Shown one piece after another: positions 1 through 6,028 of a stretch of 6,250 nt of DNA (positions are counted from its first letter, which is position 1; each line of letters opens with the position of its first letter). Under the pieces are notes generated by a model. The model was given only the letters and a program-made list of their open reading frames with translations. It ran no database searches and was not told the DNA's origin. Position numbers and translations under genes: made by a program. Origin of the DNA: an uncultured Bacillota bacterium (lineage in GTDB: Bacteria; Bacillota_I; Bacilli_A; RF39; UBA660); NCBI GenBank assembly GCA_947176475.1, contig CAMWQX010000073.1:1-6250 (forward strand). Direction: 5' to 3'.

Positions 1-15
1 ATATGGTGGTGTTTT

Positions 16-1566
16 ATGACAATTTTAGACAAAGAGGAAAAAAATGAACGTTTAAAACGCAAAAAAAAGAAGAAAAAACAACACTTGATTTTTTATAAGT
101 TGTTGTCCTTTCTTTTAATAATCATGACTATTATAACTTTAGGTACTGTAATATTTAATGAATTATTGCCAATATCTTATCTTATCCCGATTATAATTGT
201 TCTTATGGTCATTATTTATGTCATAACATTTATCTTAAATAAGAATAAATTAAAAGCCTGGATTAAAAATATTTTTTCCAGTATTGCTATTATCTTAATA
301 ATTATCGAAGTGATGTTACTTTTCTTTGGAACTAAAACTTTAAAATTCTTAAGTAATTTAGCGGACACGGGATATCGTGTTGAAACCTATGGTGTATATG
401 TTCTTGATTCAAGTGATTATAAAAAAATAAAAGACTTGGATAGGAAAAAAATAATGTATCTTGGTAGTGATAACATTGATAATGTCAATGAAACCATCGA
501 TAAGATAAAAAAAGAAATTGATATAACTGTTGATCATAAGGATATCCTTGGTGAATTATTATCTTCCTTAGACAGTGGAGAAACAGATGCTATTCTCATG
601 GAAAGCAGTTATGAATCAATTATAAAAGATGAATTTGAGGAATATTATAATAAAATCAGACTTATTGCCTCATATGATATTGTCGATATTGTTGATGTGC
701 AAAAAAGTGAAAAGGATATTACTAAAGATCCATTCATGGTATATATAAGTGGAATAGATACAAGTGGTAATGTGGCAAGTAAAGCAAGAAGTGATGTCAA
801 TATCCTATTAGCTGTCAATCCTAATACTCATCATATTCTTATGATCAATACGCCAAGAGATTATTATGTAACTCTTCCAAGTAAGAACTATAAGGATAAA
901 TTGACACATGCTGGTATTTATGGTATTGAAGAATCTGTCAGTACTCTAAGTAAACTATATGATAAAGAAATCGATTATTATGCCCGAATTAACTTTACAT
1001 CATTCATTAAAATCATTGATGCTTTAGGCGGAATAAAAGTCAATGTTCCTAAAGCCTTCTGTGAGCAAAATTCCCAAAGGTCATTTAAACAAGGCGATTT
1101 AATCTGTTTAAATCCGGGTATGCAACAACTAAATGGGGAACAGGCTCTAGCCTTATCAAGACACCGTAAGACGATTGGCGATCGAGCTCGTGGGAAAAAT
1201 CAAATGTTAGTTTTAGAAGCCACGATAAATAAAGCCATAAGTCCCAAAATAATTACGAAATATAATACTATTTTAAATAGTTTATCAGGTCGTGTCGTAA
1301 CGAATATGACTAGTGAAGAAATGGTTAACTTCATTAAAAAGCAAATGACGGATAATGCCAACTGGACTTTTGATACCATTAGTGCCAATGGCGTTAATGC
1401 ATCACGTCCATGTTATGCGATAGGTAATTTAAATGCCTCCGTTATTGAACCATACGAAGATACCATAGATGCTGTCAAGCTAGCAATTAAGAATCTCTAT
1501 AATGGCGAAGAAAATGTTTTAAAAGGTACAGAAGAACTAACAACATCAAAAACAACTACAAATTAG
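16..1566 (+). CDS. LytR-CpsA-Psr (LCP) family cell-wall polymer ligase, three-TM anchored
   Basis: LCP enzymes transfer lipid-linked glycopolymers such as teichoic acids or capsule onto peptidoglycan at the outer membrane face. The 516-residue product has a lysine/arginine-rich cytoplasmic tail (residues 6-21), then three hydrophobic segments (about 25-48, 54-75 and 86-105). This puts the remainder outside the cell. Residues about 120-235 form an additional alpha/beta domain. The LCP domain proper spans about 240-406, with GIDTSG (246-251), RSDVN (258-262), TPRDYYV (279-285, with the conserved Arg281), SRHR (381-384) and GDRARGKNQ (388-396), all hallmarks of the family's phosphate/lipid-binding site. 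Cys349 and Cys364 may form a disulfide. The tail after 497 is Thr/Lys-rich. The start is ATG after a weak GGTGG at positions 5-9. The TAG stop lies within a terminator hairpin, so the gene is probably not co-transcribed with its downstream neighbour. Family assignment is secure; the polymer it transfers cannot be inferred. Confidence 0.95.
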   Translation: MTILDKEEKNERLKRKKKKKKQHLIFYKLLSFLLIIMTIITLGTVIFNELLPISYLIPIIIVLMVIIYVITFILNKNKLKAWIKNIFSSIAIILIIIEVMLLFFGTKTLKFLSNLADTGYRVETYGVYVLDSSDYKKIKDLDRKKIMYLGSDNIDNVNETIDKIKKEIDITVDHKDILGELLSSLDSGETDAILMESSYESIIKDEFEEYYNKIRLIASYDIVDIVDVQKSEKDITKDPFMVYISGIDTSGNVASKARSDVNILLAVNPNTHHILMINTPRDYYVTLPSKNYKDKLTHAGIYGIEESVSTLSKLYDKEIDYYARINFTSFIKIIDALGGIKVNVPKAFCEQNSQRSFKQGDLICLNPGMQQLNGEQALALSRHRKTIGDRARGKNQMLVLEATINKAISPKIITKYNTILNSLSGRVVTNMTSEEMVNFIKKQMTDNANWTFDTISANGVNASRPCYAIGNLNASVIEPYEDTIDAVKLAIKNLYNGEENVLKGTEELTTSKTTTN

Positions 1567-1576
1567 TTGTTTTTTT
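1548..1576 (+). terminator. Intrinsic terminator overlapping the LCP stop codon
   Basis: An 11-bp perfect inverted repeat pairs AAAAACAACTA (1548-1558) with TAGTTGTTTTT (1564-1574) around the 5-base loop CAAAT. The descending arm runs straight into a T tract (1570-1576). Only two pairs are G-C, which is weak but normal for so AT-rich a genome. The left arm encodes the last residues of the LCP protein and the TAG stop starts the right arm. The A-rich left side could also terminate from the opposite strand, but no gene there needs it. Confidence 0.72.
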
Positions 1577-1595
1577 CTTATGAAAAGCATATAAT
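1567..1595 (+). promoter_or_regulatory. Sigma-A-type promoter of the first paralog
   Basis: A perfect -10 TATAAT (1590-1595) lies 17 bp downstream of a partial -35 TTGTTT (1567-1572). Transcription would begin near 1602, giving a leader of only about 18 bases before the ATG at 1620. The -35 hexamer is embedded in the right arm of the LCP terminator hairpin. The -35 keeps only the TTG of the consensus, so strength is uncertain. Confidence 0.6.
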
Positions 1596-1607
1596 AGGTT
1601 GAAAAAA

Positions 1608-1614
1608 GTGGAGG
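1608..1614 (+). promoter_or_regulatory. Shine-Dalgarno that fixes the start at 1620
   Basis: GTGGAGG, with GGAGG at 1610-1614, lies 5 bases before the ATG at 1620. An in-frame TTG at 1599 would add seven residues, but it lies upstream of the predicted transcription start and has no ribosome binding site of its own. The ATG is therefore the better start. Confidence 0.8.
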
Positions 1615-1619
1615 TTATT

Positions 1620-2915
1620 ATGGCAAAGAAAGAAAAATTAAAATATTGTCTATGGTCTTATAATAAAGAAGAAATTAATGATGTAATGATGGCCTTAGAT
1701 AAATTAGGAATAGAATCATTTAGGGAAAGTCACTTACACTTAAAAATTCATTTATTATTAGTTAATAAGAAAAATTATGATCAAACTATTACTTTTGCAA
1801 GAGAAAATTTGGATCCGAAAAAGATTGGAATGGTAAATGATTATGGAGTTAGACGTCATCTATATGCTCACAGTTTAGTCCTAGCAACTGTTAAGGATGA
1901 TAAAAAATTAGACAGTGGCTGGGAACGTGAAGGAATGCAACCACCTTTTATTAGAGAAATGCTTAATAATTTAAGCCATTCATGTAACTGTATATTAAAA
2001 ATAAGAGTAAATAATAATACTCATGCTATTGAAATATATGCTAATGGTAAAGATGAAGATTATGATGAAACTAGAGATAAAATTATTAGTTATATTTATG
2101 AAAATATGGGAGATACATTTGAAAGGGCTTCCAAATGCGAAGATAATGGACGCTTGATTAAAAAAGATAAAACACGCAAACGTGACAATGTTTATCATTT
2201 ATTTGATCGAACATTCTTAGCAAGTGGTATGTATAATCCCGGAGGAAATAGCATTGTTCCTAAAACGGATGAAGAATTATTAACGAAAAGTGGTTATATA
2301 TCAGATTCTGTTAATAGAGGATGCCAAAGACAAAAACAGACGATTGTCCTAAAAACTGATGAAAAAATTGTTATAAATGGAGTTGCGGAGTTATACGAAG
2401 TTAAAAAATATACTCATACTTGGGATGCCGAGAGCCAATCGAAAAACGAAATTCTTCCTGTTGAATCATCTTTAATAGATCATATAAAATATAACACATC
2501 TATCGTTTTTGATAAGGATGTTGCTAAATTAACGACTAACTATACTACCAATCGTGATGCCATAATTAATCGTGAATTAGCTTTTGGACTTACTTTTCCA
2601 AGTGAAGTATCTACCCGCAATGCCATTTTACCATTTCCTCTAAAAGCTGGTAATTATAATGGTGTTATTGAAGAATATTTCATGCGTAGTACTGATGGAA
2701 CTAAACTTTTGCACTTTGCAACGCATTCACCATATTTTGAAATATATGATATACCCGAAGATTTTGATTTTGTTAATAATAACTTGGCCTTAAATAAGGC
2801 ATCCACTGTTTATGATATTCGCGACTATAATCCAGAAGAGCCAGAATTACAAAGTGTTAGAAATATTATTGATAATAATTTAAAGCAATTAATGTTATCC
2901 AATAAAGATAATTAA
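1620..2915 (+). CDS. Uncharacterised tandem-family protein, copy 1 (431 aa)
   Basis: I do not recognise this family. The protein has no signal peptide or membrane segment and is probably cytoplasmic. Three regions can be seen by comparison with its two downstream paralogs. (1) An N-terminal beta-alpha-beta-alpha unit (about 6-63) resembles small DUF2007-like folds. (2) Residues about 80-165 carry W101..E..QPPFI (QPPFI at 107-111) followed by a helix ending in a conserved Cys (Cys122 or Cys124), then beta strands. (3) A large C-terminal region includes C173EDNGRLI, FDRTFLASGMY (195-205), W268.AE.Q....ILP.ES, and the best conserved block GTKLLHFATH (360-369) plus FEIYDIPEDFDF (373-384) with NNN. 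No classical nucleotide-binding, protease or nuclease motif is visible. It is flanked by its own promoter and a terminator, suggesting a monocistronic transcript. The start is the ATG with a strong ribosome binding site rather than the TTG 21 bases upstream. That it is a real coding gene is secure from length and paralog conservation; its role is unknown. Confidence 0.9.
   Translation: MAKKEKLKYCLWSYNKEEINDVMMALDKLGIESFRESHLHLKIHLLLVNKKNYDQTITFARENLDPKKIGMVNDYGVRRHLYAHSLVLATVKDDKKLDSGWEREGMQPPFIREMLNNLSHSCNCILKIRVNNNTHAIEIYANGKDEDYDETRDKIISYIYENMGDTFERASKCEDNGRLIKKDKTRKRDNVYHLFDRTFLASGMYNPGGNSIVPKTDEELLTKSGYISDSVNRGCQRQKQTIVLKTDEKIVINGVAELYEVKKYTHTWDAESQSKNEILPVESSLIDHIKYNTSIVFDKDVAKLTTNYTTNRDAIINRELAFGLTFPSEVSTRNAILPFPLKAGNYNGVIEEYFMRSTDGTKLLHFATHSPYFEIYDIPEDFDFVNNNLALNKASTVYDIRDYNPEEPELQSVRNIIDNNLKQLMLSNKDN
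2667..2783 (+). repeat. Conserved C-terminal module, copy in first paralog
   Basis: This 117-base stretch aligns without gaps to 4021-4137 in the second paralog. By hand I count 103 identical bases. Most differences fall at third codon positions, so the resemblance reflects a shared, constrained protein segment (residues 350-388) rather than an independent mobile repeat. Confidence 0.75.
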
Positions 2916-2916
2916 T

Positions 2917-2944
2917 AGGCAACTGCATGTTAAGTTGTCTTTTC
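2917..2944 (+). terminator. Intrinsic terminator after first paralog
   Basis: AGGCAACT (2917-2924) pairs with AGTTGTCT (2933-2940), eight pairs including one G-T, around the 8-base loop GCATGTTA. It is followed by TTTTCTTATTTT. It begins one base after the TAA stop. The right arm is nearly the same sequence as the right arm of the terminator at 1548-1576. Confidence 0.68.
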
Positions 2945-2963
2945 TTATTTTAGGTGCTATAAT
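2935..2963 (+). promoter_or_regulatory. Sigma-A-type promoter of the second paralog
   Basis: A -35 TTGTCT (2935-2940, four of six consensus bases) is separated by 17 bp from a perfect -10 TATAAT (2958-2963). The -10 is preceded by TGC (2955-2957), making an extended -10. Transcription would start near 2970, giving a leader of about 19 bases. The -35 lies in the right arm of the preceding terminator, as upstream of the first paralog. Confidence 0.68.
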
Positions 2964-2975
2964 AAACGGCAATTT

Positions 2976-2983
2976 AAGGGGGA
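2976..2983 (+). promoter_or_regulatory. Shine-Dalgarno that fixes the start at 2989
   Basis: AAGGGGGA lies 5 bases before the ATG at 2989. The frame is open back to a TTG at 2935, but that codon lies within the terminator/-35 element and upstream of the predicted transcription start. The extra 18 residues it would add are therefore very unlikely to be made. Confidence 0.8.
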
Positions 2984-2988
2984 AATCT

Positions 2989-4281
2989 ATGGAAGAGATT
3001 AAATATAAATATTTTGCTTGGAGTTACGACAAAGCATATTTGGATGACATTGTCGAGGAAATGGAAAAAAGGGGATTTTCGTGTATTTGTGAAAGTACTT
3101 TAGGAAGATATCTTTTATCAGTGCCTGAGTGTAATTACCTAAATGCTCTTGAAATAGTTCGTGAAATAGGTGATGAATTAAGAATCGGTACCATAAATTT
3201 CTATGATAAATTTAGACCACTTAAATCTTATTCATTAGCATATGCATATGTCGAAGATGCGAAGAATTTAAATGAGAATTGGGAAGATGAGTATTCTCAA
3301 CCTAAAAATATTAAAAAGATGATTAAAGAATTAAAAGATATTTGTGACTGTGATGTTTTATTAATTGTTAATTTAGAAGATTCGGCCGTGGAAATATTAA
3401 TTACGGAAAATATAAATAATCGTGCAAGAATAAAAGAGGGTGTTTGTAACTTTTTAAGTGATAATAATTTTGTGAAATTTAAAGAAGTATATGCTTGTTA
3501 TCCAGATGGAGAATTTATTAAACCAACTCCTGAAGAAAAGTTAAAAATTGAAGGTGTTTATCGTATATTTGATTCTAGTTTCTTAGCTTGTGGTATGTAT
3601 AGATTCAAAAAAAATAGTCTTGTATATCAAAATGATGATGACCGTGATCTCTTTTGGAAAGGATTTATCGGTTTTACAGATGATACTAAATTTTTCGAAG
3701 AATATACTGAAGACAAAATCGTCATAATGGGAGAAACTAAATTATATGAAACTAGGTTATATAATTCTGCTGGTGAATCAATAAGTTTTGATCAACAAAA
3801 CCTTTTATCGTTTGAAACTAAATTAGAAGATAATCTTGATTATAACTCGACAATCATCTTAAGTGGTAATAGGGTTATAAAAATAACTACGAAGTATAAA
3901 GATTCACGTAAATTTAACTCTACACGTAAACTTCCTTTTGGTGATAAATTTCCAAGTGATACATCAATTCGCGATGTTTTCCTTCCGTTCCCTAAAGAAA
4001 GTGGGGAATATGAAGGTTCTATTGAAGAATATTATATGCGTAGTACCGATGGAACAAAACTTTTGCATTTTGCTACTCATACACCATATTTTGAGATATA
4101 TGATATACCAGAAGACTTTGACTTTATTAACAATAACGATGTTTTGAAAAAAAGTCCAAGTGTATACGATATTCGCGATTACAATCCTGAAGAACCAAAA
4201 CTTGCATCTGTTAAAGATTTAATCAATAACGCGATAAAAAAATTAGAATTAAAAACTACAAATGATAATAATAACCATTAA
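2989..4281 (+). CDS. Uncharacterised tandem-family protein, copy 2 (430 aa)
   Basis: This paralog of the preceding gene has no recognised family. It is soluble, acidic, and lacks a signal peptide or membrane helix. It keeps the family layout: an N-terminal beta-alpha-beta region (about 5-60), the W98.....QP element (QP at 104-105) followed by a helix and Cys119/Cys121, C170YPDGEFI, FDSSFLACGMY (194-204), and the C-terminal block GTKLLHFATH (355-364) with FEIYDIPEDFDF (368-379) and NNN. Over the last part (LPFP onward, 81 residues) I count about 60 identities with copy 1, while the first 60 residues share only roughly a quarter. It lacks the W.AE.Q....ILP.ES segment that copies 1 and 3 share, having AGES and LLSFET there. 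The C-terminus ends in a low-complexity Asn/Asp/His tail (about 424-430). It has its own promoter, and no convincing terminator follows, so transcripts may run into copy 3. Function unknown. Confidence 0.9.
   Translation: MEEIKYKYFAWSYDKAYLDDIVEEMEKRGFSCICESTLGRYLLSVPECNYLNALEIVREIGDELRIGTINFYDKFRPLKSYSLAYAYVEDAKNLNENWEDEYSQPKNIKKMIKELKDICDCDVLLIVNLEDSAVEILITENINNRARIKEGVCNFLSDNNFVKFKEVYACYPDGEFIKPTPEEKLKIEGVYRIFDSSFLACGMYRFKKNSLVYQNDDDRDLFWKGFIGFTDDTKFFEEYTEDKIVIMGETKLYETRLYNSAGESISFDQQNLLSFETKLEDNLDYNSTIILSGNRVIKITTKYKDSRKFNSTRKLPFGDKFPSDTSIRDVFLPFPKESGEYEGSIEEYYMRSTDGTKLLHFATHTPYFEIYDIPEDFDFINNNDVLKKSPSVYDIRDYNPEEPKLASVKDLINNAIKKLELKTTNDNNNH
4021..4137 (+). repeat. Conserved C-terminal module, copy in second paralog
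   Basis: This is the partner of 2667-2783: the same length with no gaps, and 14 mismatches of 117 counted by hand. Only three codons change the amino acid (Phe/Tyr, Ser/Thr and Val/Ile). The third paralog has the homologous protein segment but much weaker nucleotide similarity. Confidence 0.75.
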
Positions 4282-4296
4282 TTTATTAAAAAATTG

Positions 4297-4302
4297 TATA
4301 AT
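4297..4302 (+). promoter_or_regulatory. Possible -10 element before third paralog
   Basis: TATAAT matches the -10 consensus exactly and lies 36 bases before the ATG at 4333. No acceptable -35 occurs at 16-18 bp spacing and no extended TGn precedes it. In DNA this AT-rich the hexamer could occur by chance. Read-through from the second paralog is an alternative, since no solid terminator separates the two. Confidence 0.35.
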
Positions 4303-4332
4303 ATATGATATATTTTTATTTAGGAGGTTTAT

Positions 4333-5652
4333 ATGAAAAAAAATAAAAAATGCGTATTATATTCGAAAAATCTAGAGAGTATTGAATCTATTGAAAGAAT
4401 ATTAAAACATAACGGATTTGCTACAGAGATTGATTACCCTATAGGTGGAGGATATGCTATCTATGTTCCCAAAGAACAATATCATGCATGTTTAGTTAAA
4501 GCTAAGGAATGCGATTTAGGAGATAAAGTTTGTATGCTAAATTACAAAGGTGAATTTAGAAAATTAAATTCAATGAGTATTTTATATGCAAGTGTTGCCG
4601 ATATAAAGAATTTTGATATAGGATGGCAATATGAGGAGTCGCAACCAGACTTTATAAAATATATGCTAAAGAAATTAAAAGAATTATGTGAAGTAGAAAT
4701 ATATCTTGTAGCAAATTCTTCTGATGCCGCATTGGAATTCTTAGTTGATGTTGATAGCGAAAATTATAATGAGGATTTTCATGCCAAATTACAAAGCCAA
4801 ATAATGAATTATTTAAATTCTCGAGTAAATAGTCCCTTTGATAAATTAACTTTATGTGAAATGGACGGAAGATTAATTTATGATGAGAAAGAAGATAAGG
4901 ATATAATTAAAGATTCTTTGGATAGAATATATGATACTTCGATTATATTAGATGGTATTCGTTATCCTGAAGGCTCTAATATCGCGCCAAAACCTAAAGA
5001 AGATAATGATTTAAACGAAAGTGGTTACTGGACTAGTGCAAGCCGTTATGGAGGAGAATATTACGAATCTAATTTTAAAGTTATTGATGGAATGGAATAT
5101 GAGTATGATAATTCCCTTAAGTTATATGAAAAGAAAGAATATAATTCCTATTGGTATGCTGAAACTCAAATAAGCGTAGGTATATTGCCACTTGAGAGTA
5201 TGGTTGAAGATGATGTAAATGTCAAATCTAATATTAGAGTTTTATCAAAAGATGAAATCGAAATTAAGACCTATTATACCTTAAAAAGAAAAGTTTCTGT
5301 TAAAGGTGAAAGAGCTTTGAATCATGAGGAGTTTCCCGCTCGTGTAAGTGTCAGAGATGGTATCTTCCAATTCCCGTTAGAAGATGGGGAGTATACGGGA
5401 AACTATACGGAACATTATGTTAAAATAGCTAATGGAACGAGATTGTTACATTATGCTGATGAATCATCATTTTTTGAAGTCTTTGATATACCTGAAGATT
5501 TTGATTTTATAAATAATAATACCGCTTTACCAGAATATCCAAAAGTATTTGATGACTGTGACTTTGATAAAAATGATAAAGATTTAATGGAAATTTCTAA
5601 ATATTTAAACCCAGATGCTAAAAATTTAATTAAGACGATGTCTCAAGAATAA
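4333..5652 (+). CDS. Uncharacterised tandem-family protein, copy 3 (439 aa)
   Basis: Third and most divergent member of the tandem family. The start is ATG, 5 bases after AGGAGG (4322-4327). It has no signal peptide or membrane segment. The N-terminal unit (about 6-58) gives the clearest beta-alpha-beta pattern: strand CVLYS, helix ESIESIERILKHNGF, strand with GGGYAIYVP (38-46), then helix. This is the arrangement seen in DUF2007-type domains, but that is a fold-pattern impression only. Family marks follow: W98.YEESQPDFI, Cys119, C175EMDGRLI, W274.AE.Q....ILP.ES (to 289), RVSVRDGIFQFP (337-348), GTRLLHY (368-374) and FEVFDIPEDFDF (381-392) with NNN. It has diverged from copies 1 and 2 in replacing MRSTDG with VKIANG and losing the ATH that follows. 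The C-terminal VYDIRDYNPEEP of the other two is reduced to VFDDCDFDKND. It lies 51 bases after copy 2 and may share its transcript. Function unknown. Confidence 0.9.
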   Translation: MKKNKKCVLYSKNLESIESIERILKHNGFATEIDYPIGGGYAIYVPKEQYHACLVKAKECDLGDKVCMLNYKGEFRKLNSMSILYASVADIKNFDIGWQYEESQPDFIKYMLKKLKELCEVEIYLVANSSDAALEFLVDVDSENYNEDFHAKLQSQIMNYLNSRVNSPFDKLTLCEMDGRLIYDEKEDKDIIKDSLDRIYDTSIILDGIRYPEGSNIAPKPKEDNDLNESGYWTSASRYGGEYYESNFKVIDGMEYEYDNSLKLYEKKEYNSYWYAETQISVGILPLESMVEDDVNVKSNIRVLSKDEIEIKTYYTLKRKVSVKGERALNHEEFPARVSVRDGIFQFPLEDGEYTGNYTEHYVKIANGTRLLHYADESSFFEVFDIPEDFDFINNNTALPEYPKVFDDCDFDKNDKDLMEISKYLNPDAKNLIKTMSQE

Positions 5653-5677
5653 TTGCATATAAATTTTTGAATAACAA

Positions 5678-5697
5678 GTCAACCAAAAGTAGTTGAC
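5678..5697. repeat. Inverted repeat overlapping the rpsP -35
   Basis: GTCAAC (5678-5683) and GTTGAC (5692-5697) form a perfect 6-bp inverted repeat around 8 bases. The right arm contains most of the -35 element TTGACA. It could be an operator, or a weak terminator for the third paralog. No T tract follows (ATAAATAAATT), which argues against simple intrinsic termination. Confidence 0.5.
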
Positions 5698-5721
5698 ATA
5701 AATAAATTTACGTGTTAATAT
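5693..5721 (+). promoter_or_regulatory. Strong sigma-A promoter of rpsP-khpA
   Basis: A perfect -35 TTGACA (5693-5698) is followed after 17 bp by TAATAT (5716-5721). The -10 matches four of six bases but is preceded by TGT (5713-5715), an extended -10. The predicted start is near 5728, leaving a leader of about 23 bases with AAAGGAGG at 5735-5742. A strong promoter suits a ribosomal protein gene. Confidence 0.8.
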
Positions 5722-5750
5722 GATTGTAATAGAAAAAGGAGGCGTATTTC

Positions 5751-6026
5751 ATGGCTGTTAAATTAAGATTAAAAAGAATGGGTGCTAAGCAAAGACCTTT
5801 CTACAGAGTAATTGCTGCAGATTCAAGAAGCCCAAGAGATGGTAGATTCATCGAAACTATTGGTACTTATGATCCAATAAAGAAGGAAGACAATGTTAAA
5901 ATTGATGAAGAAAAAGCTATCAAATGGTTAAACAATGGAGCTCAACCAACTGATACAGTTAAGAACTTATTAAGTCAAACTGGTATTTGGGCAAAATTCA
6001 AAAATAAGACTAAAGAAGGTAAGTAA
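5751..6026 (+). CDS. rpsP: 30S ribosomal protein bS16
   Basis: Small ribosomal subunit protein bS16, which binds 16S rRNA in the body of the 30S subunit and helps its assembly. The 91-residue product has the family's characteristic opening (KLRLKRMGAKQRPFYRVI, residues 4-21), followed by ADSRSPRDGRFIETIGTYDP (24-43). Later it has ALKW-like IKWLNNGAQPTDTV (57-70) and the segment LLSQTGIW. The length is typical for Bacillota. Translation starts at an ATG 8 bases after AAAGGAGG. The gene sits first in a transcript from its own strong promoter and is followed after 2 bases by a khpA-like gene, matching the usual Bacillota order (rpsP-khpA, often then rimM and trmD). In many relatives ffh lies just upstream; here the unknown tandem family does. 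Confidence 0.98.
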   Translation: MAVKLRLKRMGAKQRPFYRVIAADSRSPRDGRFIETIGTYDPIKKEDNVKIDEEKAIKWLNNGAQPTDTVKNLLSQTGIWAKFKNKTKEGK

Positions 6027-6028
6027 TT

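Noticed and set aside
61..82. A-rich lysine tract as a possible slippage or phase-variation site
   Set aside because: The longest pure run is eight A, broken by G residues, and the basic tail next to the first membrane helix fits normal positive-inside topology.
1200..1388. 62-codon open frame on the minus strand within the LCP gene
   Set aside because: It is antisense to the conserved catalytic part of the LCP domain, with no Shine-Dalgarno and no recognisable product; a shadow of the real gene.
1995..2198. 67-codon hydrophobic open frame on the minus strand within the first paralog
   Set aside because: The Ile/Phe-rich composition is what AT-rich coding DNA gives when read in reverse, and there is no ribosome binding site. 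The sense frame is supported by paralogs.
3938..4147. 69-codon open frame on the plus strand overlapping the second paralog
   Set aside because: It is out of frame with the most conserved block of the paralog family, where substitutions against copy 1 fall mainly at the third position of the main frame.
4300..4314. AATATAT-G-ATATATT palindrome before the third paralog, as a possible terminator
   Set aside because: The stem is all A-T with almost no loop, in very AT-rich DNA; too weak to call a terminator despite the following T-rich bases.
1620..5652. Toxin-antitoxin, phage-defence or CRISPR-type system in the three-gene block
   Set aside because: No nuclease, nucleotide-binding, protease, NAD-hydrolase or membrane-effector motif, no spacer-repeat array and no mobile-element genes are visible. 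Tandem paralogs alone do not support such a claim.
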